Shown here: one piece after another, positions 16,330 through 24,752 of the stretch | Layout: each line of letters begins with the position of its first letter | How positions within the stretch are numbered: position 1 is the stretch's first letter | Source: DATAEY01 sp038199035 | GTDB taxonomy: Bacteria; Actinomycetota; Thermoleophilia; Solirubrobacterales; Solirubrobacteraceae | Length of the DNA stretch: 64,000 bases | Reading direction: 5' to 3' | Assembly: GCA_038199035.1 (NCBI GenBank) | Contig: JBBPZM010000023.1 | Coordinates: 1 to 64,000 of the forward strand | The notes under the pieces: model-generated | Seen by the model: only the letters and a program-made list of their open reading frames with translations | What the model was told of the DNA's origin: nothing | Databases searched by the model: none | Program-made: the position numbers and the translations under genes

Positions 16330-17949
16330 ATGGCACAGGGCTACGACTACGTGGTGATCGGCGCCGGCTCGGCCGGTTGCGCGATGGCCGCCCGGCTGAG
16401 CGAGGACCCGGAGCGCAAGGTCCTGCTGGTCGAGGCCGGAGGGTCGAACCGGCGACTCGACGTGCGGATGCCCGCGGCGTTCCCAAAGCAGTTCCACTCC
16501 AAGGTCGACTGGGACTACTGGACCGAGCCCGAGGAGGCGCTCGCCGGCCGGCGCATCTACGAGCCCCGCGGAAAGGTGGTCGGCGGCTCGAGCTCGACCA
16601 ACGCGATGATCTACATGCGCGGGAATCGGCTCGACTACGACGGCTGGGCCGACCAGGGAGCGAGCGGCTGGTCCTACGACGAGGTCCTGCCCTACTTCCG
16701 CCGCAGCGAGAACAACGAGCAGATCCACGACGAGTTCCACGGCCAGGGCGGTCCGCTCAACATCACGCGGCTGGCCAAGCCCGACCCCGTGACCAAGCGG
16801 CTGATCGAAGCCGCCGCCTCGCTCGGCCTGCCGCGCAACCAGGACTTCAACGGCGCGCGCCAGGACGGCGTGGGCCACTACCAGATGACCCACAAGCGAG
16901 GCCGGCGCTGGAGCGCGGCTGACGCCTACCTGCGGCCGGCCCGGCGTCGCGACAACCTGACAATCCGCACGGGGACCACCGCCACCAGGCTCGTGATGGC
17001 GCAGGGGCGGGTGGTGGCGGTGGAGCTGCGCAAGGGACGAGGCTCCGAGCGGGTGGGCGTCTCGGGCGAGGCGATCGTCTGCGCGGGGTCGTTCAACTCG
17101 CCCGCCCTCCTGCAGTACTCGGGGATCGGACCCGCCGACCACCTGCGCTCGGTGGGCATCGAGCCGCTCGTCGACCTGCCCGCCGTCGGATCGCACCTGA
17201 TGGAGCACGCGATGGCCTACTGCACCTGGGAGCTCGAGGGAGGCGAGATCGGCCTGGCCGACGCCGAAGAGCCCCGCCACCTGGTGGAGTGGCTCGTGCT
17301 CGGCCGCGGCAAGCTGGCCAGCAACGTGGGCGAGGCCGGCGGGTTCTGGCGCAGCGACCCGTCGCTGCCCGCGCCCGATCTGCAGCTCTACTTCGCTCCG
17401 GCCTACTTCGTAGAGCACGGGCTACACAGCTGGGACGCGCCGGCCATGACCGTCGCGCTGTCCCTCGTGGCGCCCGAGACCCGCGGCTCCGTGCTCGTCC
17501 GCTCCGCGGACCCCCTGCGCAAGCCGGCCGTGCGTCTCAACCTGCTGGGCAGCGAGGCCGAGATGGCGGCCATGGTCCGGGGGATCGCGCTCGCGCGCGA
17601 GATCGCTGCGGCCGGCCCGGTGCGCGACTGCGCTGGCTTGGAGATCAGCCCCGGGAAAGCCGTCAGCAGCGACGAGGAGGTCGTGCGCTGGCTGCGAGCC
17701 AGCGCCCAGCACACCTACCACCCGGCCTGCTCCGTGCGCATCGGCCCCGAGGACGAGGGCGCGGTGGACCCCCAGCTTCGCGTGTACGGAGTCGAGGGCC
17801 TGCGGGTCGCCGACTGCTCGGTCATGCCCAGCGTCGTGCGCGGGAACACGCACGCCCCGACGGTGATGATCGCCGAGCGTTGCGCCGACCTCATCCGCCA
17901 GCCGACGGGCTCGGTCACGAGCGCCCTCGCGGTCGGCGTCGCCTCCTGA
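16330..17949 (+). CDS. GMC family FAD-dependent oxidoreductase (choline dehydrogenase-like)
   Basis: 539 residues. The N-terminal FAD-binding site is DYVVIGAGSAGCAMAARLSE. GMC signature regions are GKVVGGSSSTNAMIYMRGNR and GSFNSPALLQYSGIGPA. The C-terminal active-site region includes QHTYHPACSVRIGPEDEGAV and ends with VRGNTHAPTVMIAERCADLI; the His and Asn are the expected catalytic pair. The family oxidises primary or secondary alcohols; which alcohol is not predictable, and no betaine-aldehyde dehydrogenase partner is adjacent. TAGGAT about 35 bases upstream and GAGGAGGAG before the ATG give a normal promoter and ribosome-binding site. Confidence 0.92.
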   Translation: MAQGYDYVVIGAGSAGCAMAARLSEDPERKVLLVEAGGSNRRLDVRMPAAFPKQFHSKVDWDYWTEPEEALAGRRIYEPRGKVVGGSSSTNAMIYMRGNRLDYDGWADQGASGWSYDEVLPYFRRSENNEQIHDEFHGQGGPLNITRLAKPDPVTKRLIEAAASLGLPRNQDFNGARQDGVGHYQMTHKRGRRWSAADAYLRPARRRDNLTIRTGTTATRLVMAQGRVVAVELRKGRGSERVGVSGEAIVCAGSFNSPALLQYSGIGPADHLRSVGIEPLVDLPAVGSHLMEHAMAYCTWELEGGEIGLADAEEPRHLVEWLVLGRGKLASNVGEAGGFWRSDPSLPAPDLQLYFAPAYFVEHGLHSWDAPAMTVALSLVAPETRGSVLVRSADPLRKPAVRLNLLGSEAEMAAMVRGIALAREIAAAGPVRDCAGLEISPGKAVSSDEEVVRWLRASAQHTYHPACSVRIGPEDEGAVDPQLRVYGVEGLRVADCSVMPSVVRGNTHAPTVMIAERCADLIRQPTGSVTSALAVGVAS

Positions 17950-17985
17950 CGAGCGCCGCTCGCTCCCGGGCCGGGCACTCGCCGC

Positions 17986-18012
17986 GTCGCGGGGTCGACC
18001 CGATCCCGCGAC
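17986..18012. terminator. Stem-loop between convergent genes
   Basis: GTCGCGGG at 17986-17993 pairs perfectly with CCCGCGAC at 18005-18012 around an 11-base loop. It lies between the 3' ends of the GMC oxidoreductase gene and the convergent membrane-protein gene. There is no T-run, so if it terminates transcription it is a U-less hairpin. Confidence 0.4.
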
Positions 18013-18030
18013 CGCGCCCGCGGCTCGAGC

Positions 18031-18354
18031 TCAGGCGCTGGGCAGCAACGAGCCGGCGAAGAAGAAGAACCAGACCTCGAGCGCGATCACGGCGGCGACG
18101 ACGGTGACGACGACGAAGACCGCGCCCATGCTCAGACCGCTGCCGCCGACGGTCTTGGAGCCGACCCAGAGGGCGAGCAGGGGGCAGCCCGTCCAGAGGT
18201 TGACCCCCACCAGGATCGTGGCGCTGGCCAGCGCCACCCGCTTGACCCTCGCATAGGGGGGCCTGGCCTGGCGCTCGTCGGAGCGCTGTACGGCGCCGAT
18301 CCGATCGCTCGAGGGGGATTCACGGCACGTCGCCACCGAGCCACCGTATGGCAT
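18031..18354 (-). CDS. Small membrane protein, two transmembrane segments
   Basis: About 107 residues from ATG 18354 (MPYGGSVATCRESPSSDR). Two hydrophobic helices are visible: VALASATILVGVNLWTGCPL plus LALWVG, and MGAVFVVVTVVAAVIALEVW plus FFFFAG. I do not recognise the family. It is divergent from the thioredoxin-like gene at 18412 with only 57 bases between. A shorter version starting nearer the first helix is possible. Confidence 0.55.
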   Translation of the reverse strand: MPYGGSVATCRESPSSDRIGAVQRSDERQARPPYARVKRVALASATILVGVNLWTGCPLLALWVGSKTVGGSGLSMGAVFVVVTVVAAVIALEVWFFFFAGSLLPSA

Positions 18355-18411
18355 CCATCCCCACCCGCGCGACCGGGCCCACGCCTGTGCCGCTGCTACG
18401 GTCGGCCCTCC

Positions 18412-19179
18412 GTGCGCCCCCCGGTGGACGACATCCCGGCGCCGTCCTTTCCGCGCGGCCTGCGATGGGTGAACGTCGCATCGCTGCGCATGGACCAGCA
18501 GCGGGGGCGCCCGGTGCTGGTCGAGTTCTGGGACTTCTGCCGGGTCAACTCGCTGCGCACGCTGCCCTACCTCGTCGAGTGGCACCGGCGCTACGCCGAG
18601 GCGGGGCTGCGGGTGATCGGCGTGCACGCCTCGGGCTTTCCTCCGTCGGCCGACGAGGCGGCCGTGCCCGAGGCCGTCGCCCGGCTGGAGATCCCCTACC
18701 CGGTGGTCGTCGACCTCGAGCTGGCCGTGTGGGAGCTCTACGGCAACCGCGGCTGGCCCGCGCGCTACCTGTTCGACCAGCGCGGGTTCCTGCGGGACTT
18801 CCACTACGGCGAGGGGGCGTATGCCGAGACCGAGCGGGCGATCCAGGAGCTGCTGGGCCTCGAGCGCGAGCCGGTGCGTCCCGTGCGGCCCGAGGACGAG
18901 CCCGGCGCCCTGCTCGCCGCCCAGACCGCCGACCAGCCGGGCCCCTACAGCGGCCCCTACGCCGCCGGCGGCGTGTGGGCGGTGCTCGAGGGGTCAGGAA
19001 CGGTGCGGGCCAGCGGAGCCGCCCTCGCGGTGGACCATCCGGGCTGCTACCGCCTGATCGCCCACGACCGTCACGTCGAGGGGCTGCTCGAGCTCGAGGT
19101 CGGAGCGGGCGTGACCTGCCACGCCGTCTGCTTCACGCCCGGGGTCGTCGAGCGGTCCGGCGAGGTCACGGCCGCCTGA
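18412..19179 (+). CDS. Thioredoxin-fold protein with DipZ-like C-terminal domain, redox motif altered
   Basis: 255 residues from GTG 18412. The first 150 residues form a redoxin fold (RGRPVLVEFWDFCRVNSLRT, LPYLVEWHRRYAEAGLRVIG). The C-terminal 90 residues, with YSGPYAAGGVWAVLEGSGTV and GAGVTCHAVCFTPGV, match the domain found behind thioredoxin in DipZ-type proteins. In that family the active site normally reads W-T-Y-S-C-I-N-C-L-R-T. Here the aligned segment is W-D-F-C-R-V-N-S-L-R-T, so both CxxC cysteines are replaced and a single Cys stands one position earlier. A normal disulfide reductase role is therefore doubtful. TACGGT at 18397-18402 suggests a leaderless mRNA. Its 3' end overlaps the convergent metallophosphoesterase gene by 14 bases. 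Confidence 0.82.
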   Translation: MRPPVDDIPAPSFPRGLRWVNVASLRMDQQRGRPVLVEFWDFCRVNSLRTLPYLVEWHRRYAEAGLRVIGVHASGFPPSADEAAVPEAVARLEIPYPVVVDLELAVWELYGNRGWPARYLFDQRGFLRDFHYGEGAYAETERAIQELLGLEREPVRPVRPEDEPGALLAAQTADQPGPYSGPYAAGGVWAVLEGSGTVRASGAALAVDHPGCYRLIAHDRHVEGLLELEVGAGVTCHAVCFTPGVVERSGEVTAA

Positions 19180-20272
19180 CGCCGTCGAGCAGGTTCCGCG
19201 CCCGCGGTACGCCGTCATCGGCCACCCAGACGGAACCCCCGGCGCGGTAGGGGCTGTCCTGCGGAGCGCTTCCCCCGAGGAAGCGCTCGACGGCCCAGGT
19301 GCCGCTGTTGTGCAGCTGGGTCCCGGTCGGCGCGCGCCACTCCTCCTCGTCGTCGATCGGACGCGGGCCGGCGCGATGGGTGTGCCCGAAGATCACGTGC
19401 TCTGCGCGCACGCCCAGCCGGCCGACCACCTCGCCCATGGCCCGCAGCGATGAGCGCCGCAGCTCGGGCCCCGACAGGTCGGCGCGCAGTGGGCCCAGCC
19501 CGGCGCGGTTGAGGGCGGCCACGACGGCGGGGAAGGCCACGCCGCCCAGCGCCTGGTGCCGCAGGGCCCGCCAGCCCCTCTCCTCGCCGGCCAGCATCCG
19601 GTAGGCCCGGCCGGACGCGCTGGGGGCGGCGGGCCGGCGCTCATCCGCCGCTGGCGCCGTCTGCGCCAGTTCGTGCAGCGCGGCGTAGATCGGCGAGAGC
19701 ACGGCCTCGTAGCCCTCCACCCCGACCAGCCCGTCCCCGCGGGCGCGGAGCAGGCGCTCGACGGCATGCACCGCGAGCGGCTCGAAGGCCGGCACCGTGA
19801 GGTGGCGGTCGAGATAGTGCCCGTGGGTGGCGTAGACGGCGCCGTCGGCGAGCCACACACCCGGATAGGCGACGTTCACGCGCGCGGGCGCGAGCCACCC
19901 GGCGAGCGCCGCCGCCGCGGACGACGCCTGCGCGGGCTCGCAGCGCTGCTCGAGGCCCAGCGGCGCCGCGGCGGCCGCGCGCTCGCGGCGCCGCTGGCGC
20001 CAGTCCTCGAGCAGGCGATGGTCGTGGTTGCCGGGGACGAGCACCACCCGTCGCTGCCCCAGGGCATCGCCCAGCGCCTCGAAGACCGGCCGCGCCGCCT
20101 CCAGCGCGGCCACCATCGGGCCGTCGCGCAGCTCCACCATGTCGCCCAGGAGCACGAGCTCGTCGGCCTCGCCCACCGCCTCGAGCAGGGCGGCGCGGAC
20201 CGGCTCGCGCGCCAGCAGGTCGATGCCCGACCTCGCCCCGAGGTGGAGGTCGGAGACGACGAGGGTGGTCAA
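19166..20272 (-). CDS. Calcineurin-like metallophosphoesterase
   Basis: 368 residues. Metal-binding motifs are in order: VVSDLHLGA near the N-terminus, LLGDMVEL, VPGNHDHRLLEDW, YATHGHYLDRH and VIFGHTHRAGPR. This is the two-metal phosphoesterase superfamily; the substrate is unknown. The start is taken as TTG 20272, whose TTGA overlaps the stop of the upstream acyl-CoA synthetase gene. No ATG or GTG lies suitably placed and the fold begins at once (TTLVVSDLHLG). The two genes are thus coupled, though no functional link is obvious. Confidence 0.85.
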   Translation of the reverse strand: MTTLVVSDLHLGARSGIDLLAREPVRAALLEAVGEADELVLLGDMVELRDGPMVAALEAARPVFEALGDALGQRRVVLVPGNHDHRLLEDWRQRRRERAAAAAPLGLEQRCEPAQASSAAAALAGWLAPARVNVAYPGVWLADGAVYATHGHYLDRHLTVPAFEPLAVHAVERLLRARGDGLVGVEGYEAVLSPIYAALHELAQTAPAADERRPAAPSASGRAYRMLAGEERGWRALRHQALGGVAFPAVVAALNRAGLGPLRADLSGPELRRSSLRAMGEVVGRLGVRAEHVIFGHTHRAGPRPIDDEEEWRAPTGTQLHNSGTWAVERFLGGSAPQDSPYRAGGSVWVADDGVPRARNLLDGVRRP

Positions 20273-21810
20273 GCGGCGGCGCCGAAGCGCGCCCGCAGCT
20301 GCTTCTTGTCGAACTTCCCGACCGAGGTCTTGGGCACCTCGTCGATGAACTCGACGCGCTCGGGCAGCCACCACTTCGCCACCTTGGCGGCGAGGAAGCT
20401 GCGCAGCGCCTCCGGGTCGAGCTCGGCGCCGTCGCGCGTGACCACGCACGCGCAGGGGCGCTCGCTCCAGCGCTCGTCGGGGACGGCGATGACCGCGGCC
20501 TCGAGCACGTCGGGGTGGGCCATGATCGCGTTCTCGAGGTCGACCGAGGAGATCCACTCACCGCCCGACTTGACCAGGTCCTTGGTCCGGTCGACCAGGC
20601 GTATGTATGAACCGTCGCGCAACTCGGCCACGTCGCCGGTGCACAACCAGCCGTCGGCGGTGAACTTGTCGCCGGCCGAGTCGTCGCCGTAGTAGGCGCG
20701 GGCGATGAACGGCCCGCGCACCTGGAGCTCGCCGCCCGACTCCTCGTCGAGGCGGAAGTCGACCAGGGGCAGGGTGCGCCCCTGCGAGGCCCGCAGGGCG
20801 AAGGCCTCGTCCTCGGAGAGCTCGACGTCACCCGGCAGGCGCGAGGTGGCCGCCAGCGGGCTGGTCTCGGTCATCCCCCACCCCTGGACGATCGGCACGC
20901 CGAAGCGCTCGTCGAAGGCCCGCATCAGCGCCTCGGGCACGGCCGAGCCCCCGCACTTGATCTCCACCAGGCTGGAGAGGTCCGGCGGCGGGTCGATCTG
21001 GAGCATGCCCTGCCAGATCGTCGGTACGCCCGCGGTGCGGGTGACCCGCTCCTCCGCGATGAGCTGGGCCAGCTCGGCCGGCGCCATCAGCGGACCGGGG
21101 AAGACCTGGCGCGCACCGGCCAGCGCGGCGGCGTAGGGGATGCCCCAGGCGTTGGCGTGGAACATCGGAACGACCGGCATCACCGAGTCGCGCTCGCGGA
21201 TGCCGATGGCGTCGGGACTCAGGACGTTGAGGGAGTGCAGCAGCGTCGAGCGGTGCGAGTAGACGACGCCCTTGGGCCTCCCCGTCGTGCCGCTCGTGTA
21301 GCACATGGCGGCGGCCGCGTTCTCGTCGAGGTCGGGGAAGGCGAAGTCCGGGTCGCCGCCGGCCACGAGCTCCTCGTAGTCCAGCACGCCGTCGCGCTCC
21401 CCCGGACCGTCGGGCAGGAGGACCTCGTGCTCGACCCCCTCGAGCCGCGGCAGCGTCTGGGCGAGCGAGGCGTCGCAGAAGACCACGCGGTCCTCGGCGT
21501 GCGCCGCGATGTAGGTGAGATCGTCGGGGTGCAGGCGGATGTTCAGGGTGTGCAGGACGGCACCCATGCTGGGCACCGCGAGGTAGAGCTCGAGGTGGCG
21601 GGCCGAGTTCCAGCCGAAGGTGGCGACGCGGTCGCCGGGCCGGATGCCCAGCTGGCTCAGCGCGCTGGCCAGGCGGCGGGCCCGCTCGACCACCTGGGCG
21701 TAGGTGGTGCGCTCGAGACCCTGCGCCGTGCGCGACACGATCTCGCGCCCCCCGAAGACCGTCGCGGCCCGCTCCGCGATGTGGCGCACGAGCAGGGGGT
21801 AATCCATCAT
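20269..21810 (-). CDS. Long-chain fatty acid-CoA ligase (AMP-forming)
   Basis: About 513 residues of the ANL adenylating superfamily. The P-loop is MCYTSGTTGRPKGVVYSHRS, the A5 motif is VQGWGMTETSPLA, the hinge region is DGWLCTGDVAELRDGSYIRL followed by VDRTKDLVKSGGEWISSVDL, and the catalytic Lys is in PKTSVGKFDKKQLR. It activates a fatty acid to acyl-adenylate and then acyl-CoA; medium to long chains are likely from overall similarity. ATG 21810 is preferred over a longer start at 21864 because GGAAGGG lies just upstream. It is followed, with overlap, by the metallophosphoesterase gene. Confidence 0.93.
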   Translation of the reverse strand: MMDYPLLVRHIAERAATVFGGREIVSRTAQGLERTTYAQVVERARRLASALSQLGIRPGDRVATFGWNSARHLELYLAVPSMGAVLHTLNIRLHPDDLTYIAAHAEDRVVFCDASLAQTLPRLEGVEHEVLLPDGPGERDGVLDYEELVAGGDPDFAFPDLDENAAAAMCYTSGTTGRPKGVVYSHRSTLLHSLNVLSPDAIGIRERDSVMPVVPMFHANAWGIPYAAALAGARQVFPGPLMAPAELAQLIAEERVTRTAGVPTIWQGMLQIDPPPDLSSLVEIKCGGSAVPEALMRAFDERFGVPIVQGWGMTETSPLAATSRLPGDVELSEDEAFALRASQGRTLPLVDFRLDEESGGELQVRGPFIARAYYGDDSAGDKFTADGWLCTGDVAELRDGSYIRLVDRTKDLVKSGGEWISSVDLENAIMAHPDVLEAAVIAVPDERWSERPCACVVTRDGAELDPEALRSFLAAKVAKWWLPERVEFIDEVPKTSVGKFDKKQLRARFGAAA

Positions 21811-21900
21811 CAGCCCTTCCACAGGCCGAGCGTAGTGGTTTCGCGGCCGACAGCGAGCAGGCAACCGAGGCCTCGGGTCGCGGGTCTAGGCTTGGCGGGG

Positions 21901-22791
21901 ATGGCGGAGCGAGCGAACAAGCTCCCCCGGTGGATGCGGGAGCCGCGGTGGCTGCGGAACCTGGAGGCGCCGGACTGCCCGCCGGGGTGGAGGACCGGGC
22001 CCCCGGACTTCGTCGGAGTCGGGGCGCAGCGGGCGGGAACCTCCTGGTGGCACGCCTCGCTCGCCGCCCACCCAGACGTCGTACGCGTCGAGGGCCAGCC
22101 CAAGGAGCTGCACTACTTCGACCGCTTCTGGCCCGGCGAGGCGCCCACGGATCGCGTCGAGCGCTACCACGCGTTCTTCCCGCGCCCGGCGGGCGCCATC
22201 ACCGGGGAGTGGACGCCGCGCTACATGTACGACTTCTGGTCGCTCGAGCTGCTCAGGGAGGCGGCGCCCGAGGCCCGCATCCTCGTGCTCCTGCGCGACC
22301 CGGTCGAGCGCTATCGCTCGGGCCTCGGCCGCCACCTGCGGCGCTCGGGCCGTGACCCCGAGTCGAACAGCCTTCCCATGAACCTCAGCATGGTCGCCGA
22401 CGCGCTCTCGCGCGGGCTCTACCACGCTCAGCTGCGCGTGCTGTTCGAACACTTCGCGCCCGAGCAGGTGCTGGTCCTCCAGTTCGAGCGCTGCGTCCAG
22501 GACCCCGAGCCCGAGCTGGCCGCCACCTGCCGCTTCCTCGGCCTCGAGCCGGTCCCCGGGCTCGCCGAGGCTGGCCGTCGGGCGCGCCCCGCCAAGCCAA
22601 ATCCCGAGCTGTCGCCGGGCACGCGGGCGGGGCTCGTGGCGCGCCTGAGCGCCGACGTCGCCGCCGTGGCCGAGCTGTGCCCCCAGGTCGACCTCTCGCT
22701 GTGGCCCAACTTCCGCCACCTGGCTCCGGCGCCGTCGCGTGACTTCGTCGCCACGGCGCGCGATCATCGAGGAGGTCCGGACTCGGGCTGA
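21901..22791 (+). CDS. PAPS-dependent sulfotransferase
   Basis: 296 residues. The 5'-phosphosulfate-binding loop is VGVGAQRAGTSWWHASLAAH (residues about 39-58), where a Lys of the classical form is replaced by Arg. The 3'-phosphate-binding region is ILVLLRDPVERYRSGLGRHL. It would move sulfate from PAPS to a hydroxyl or amino group on a carbohydrate or lipid. It lies just before a polysaccharide-type ABC permease, which fits sulfation of an envelope glycan, but that link is inference. TAGGCT at 21887-21892 is eight bases before the ATG and no ribosome-binding site is visible, so the mRNA is probably leaderless. Confidence 0.87.
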   Translation: MAERANKLPRWMREPRWLRNLEAPDCPPGWRTGPPDFVGVGAQRAGTSWWHASLAAHPDVVRVEGQPKELHYFDRFWPGEAPTDRVERYHAFFPRPAGAITGEWTPRYMYDFWSLELLREAAPEARILVLLRDPVERYRSGLGRHLRRSGRDPESNSLPMNLSMVADALSRGLYHAQLRVLFEHFAPEQVLVLQFERCVQDPEPELAATCRFLGLEPVPGLAEAGRRARPAKPNPELSPGTRAGLVARLSADVAAVAELCPQVDLSLWPNFRHLAPAPSRDFVATARDHRGGPDSG

Positions 22792-22869
22792 GGGCTGCAG
22801 CCGCCCGCCCCATCGGCGGCTGAGAGGCTGTCATCCTTGGGGTCGGGGCCGAGCCCCGCCGACTTCGCC

Positions 22870-23832
22870 ATGGAGCCATCGCAGACACTCGAAGCCCTCA
22901 GAGAGGAGTCCCTGGACGAGGACGCCGCGGTCGCCGAGCCCGAGGTGAGCGTCCGACCGGCGAGCGCGACGCTCGTGCCGGCCACGCAAGGCATCGGGGA
23001 GAGCCTCCGCGACGCCTGGAGGGGACGCCAGCTGCTGCGGCCGCTGGGCATGCGCTTCCTGCTCAAGCGCGTGCAGGGCACCAAGCTCGGCTACTTCTGG
23101 CTGCTCTTCCGCCCGTTCATGGACTCGTTGGGCAAGGCCCTGCTCTTCGGCGGGGTGCTCAAGGTCAAGAGCGGAGGCGGCACCCCGTACTACCTGTTCC
23201 TGCTCTGTGGCCTGCTGACGTGGCGGGGGTTCGACCGCGGGCTGCTCTACTCGGCGCGGTCGTTCTCCCTCTATCGCAAGATGATGAAGACGTTCCGGTT
23301 CCCGCTGATCCTCGTGCCGCTGTCCGGGCTCACCTATCCCGCCTTCGAGGTGGCGATCTACTGGCTGGTCTTCCTGGGCGCGATCGTCTTCTACTGGGTG
23401 ACGACCGGCCACATGTGGCTCGAGGGCTTCCCCCAGCTGCTGCTGGTCATCCCCGGCCTCGCCCTGCTGGGCCTGGTGACCATGGGGTTCGTCCTGTGGG
23501 TATCGGTGCTCAACGCCAAGGCGCGCGACGTGCGCCAGGTCATGCGCTTCGTCATGCAGCCGTGGCTGTTCATCACCCCGGTGCTCTACTCGGCCGGCAA
23601 GGTCCCGGCCAGCCTGCACTGGCTGGTCGTCGTCAATCCCCTCACCGCGCCGGTCGAGCTCGTGAAGTCGGGCCTTATCGGGGCCGGCAAGGTCGATCCG
23701 GCGGCCATCCTCTCGAGCGTCGTCATCGGCGGCGTGCTGTTCGTGTCGGGCCTGTGGCACTTCAACCGCGAGGCCGCGAAGGCGATCGACGCCCAGTACG
23801 GCATGGACGACGACGAAGACGACGACATGTAG
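22870..23832 (+). CDS. ABC-2 permease of polysaccharide-export type (Wzm/TagG-like)
   Basis: About 320 residues. After a 60-residue acidic cytosolic leader come the export-permease features MRFLLKRVQGTKLGYFWLLF and RPFMDSLGKALLFGGVLKVK, then about six membrane helices such as LVPLSGLTYPAFEVAIYWLV and LLLVIPGLALLGLVTMGFVL. QPWLFITPVLYSAGKVP and LVVVNPLTAPVELVKSGLIG are typical of Wzm/KpsM/TagG. The C-terminus is very acidic (DDDEDDDM). ATG 22870 is favoured; a TTG at 22837 is possible. No ATPase gene is next to it. Instead a zinc-ribbon protein follows after 6 bases. Confidence 0.87.
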   Translation: MEPSQTLEALREESLDEDAAVAEPEVSVRPASATLVPATQGIGESLRDAWRGRQLLRPLGMRFLLKRVQGTKLGYFWLLFRPFMDSLGKALLFGGVLKVKSGGGTPYYLFLLCGLLTWRGFDRGLLYSARSFSLYRKMMKTFRFPLILVPLSGLTYPAFEVAIYWLVFLGAIVFYWVTTGHMWLEGFPQLLLVIPGLALLGLVTMGFVLWVSVLNAKARDVRQVMRFVMQPWLFITPVLYSAGKVPASLHWLVVVNPLTAPVELVKSGLIGAGKVDPAAILSSVVIGGVLFVSGLWHFNREAAKAIDAQYGMDDDEDDDM

Positions 23833-23838
23833 AGCCGA

Positions 23839-24693
23839 ATGGCTGACTCGAACGTCACAGAGCCAGACCAGAAGCGAGCCCGCGTCTCGTGGCCCGACTT
23901 CCTCGACGGGCGGGTCCACCGCCTCAAGCGCGGCGTCCACTACAGCGGGCCGATCGACATGATCAACCGCGAGGCCAAGCTGGCGGCCGAGCGCCTGGGC
24001 AAGCACGCCGCGACCTTCAAGGACCAGATGGGCAAGAACGAGGCGCTGTGGGTGCAGTTCCTCGACGGCAAGATCGACCCGGGCGAGCCCTGCCTGCGCT
24101 GTGGCCACACGACCCTGGAGAAGACCCAGGAGTACTTCGCGCGCTGCGCCAACCCCGAGTGCCGCGCCCTGCACGCGCTGGGGGAGGCCCCGCCGGCCGC
24201 CGAGGTCGAGGGAGAAGGCGACGAGGTCGTTTACAGCCGGCCGGCATTCGTCAGCCTGCGGCTGCTCACTGGGGACGGCGAGGAGGTCGAGGAGGCGAGC
24301 ATCCACGAGGAGACGACGATGGAGCTCGCCTGCCGCTTCCCCACCCCGGCGGCGCGGGCCGACGCGCAGCTGACGGTGTTCCGCGACGGCCTGCGCATGC
24401 TGCGCGCCGACTACCCGCAGAAGATCATCGTGCCCAAGCCCGGGATCGTGACCTTCTCGCTGCTCCTGACCGCCAACCTCCTGCCCTGCGGCGAGTACGC
24501 CGCGCTGGCATCGATGAAGGCCAGGCTGCGGGCCGACGACGAGCGGGCGATCAAGCTCAACATGCCGTCGGGCAACGCGCTGACCTTCCGCATCGTGGAT
24601 CCCCACGGCCCCGACCTCGACGAGCTCGGGCCCCATCGCGGCGGGTTGCACTGGACGGTCACGCCCCCGCTCCAGACCGCGACCGACTGGTAA
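23839..24693 (+). CDS. Zinc-ribbon protein with Wzt C-terminal-like domain, no ATPase domain
   Basis: 284 residues. The middle contains a treble-clef or ribbon-like Cys4 motif (CLRCGHTTLEKTQEYFARCA, then NPEC; residues about 92-115). The C-terminal 150 residues resemble the beta-sandwich that follows the nucleotide-binding domain in Wzt proteins, where it recognises the end of the exported O-polysaccharide (FVSLRLLTGDGEEVEEASIH; LLLTANLLPCGEYAALASMK; ALTFRIVDPHG). There is no Walker A or ABC signature. It lies 6 bases after the Wzm-like permease gene, so both are co-transcribed. I infer a glycan-recognition adaptor for the permease, with the ATPase encoded elsewhere. The Wzt-C resemblance is by pattern only and needs structural proof. 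Confidence 0.6.
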   Translation: MADSNVTEPDQKRARVSWPDFLDGRVHRLKRGVHYSGPIDMINREAKLAAERLGKHAATFKDQMGKNEALWVQFLDGKIDPGEPCLRCGHTTLEKTQEYFARCANPECRALHALGEAPPAAEVEGEGDEVVYSRPAFVSLRLLTGDGEEVEEASIHEETTMELACRFPTPAARADAQLTVFRDGLRMLRADYPQKIIVPKPGIVTFSLLLTANLLPCGEYAALASMKARLRADDERAIKLNMPSGNALTFRIVDPHGPDLDELGPHRGGLHWTVTPPLQTATDW

Positions 24694-24752
24694 GCCTGGC
24701 GCGCGGCGCCGGTGGCGACGGTGGCGCGCGTCGCGTGGCGGCGTGCCGCCGG

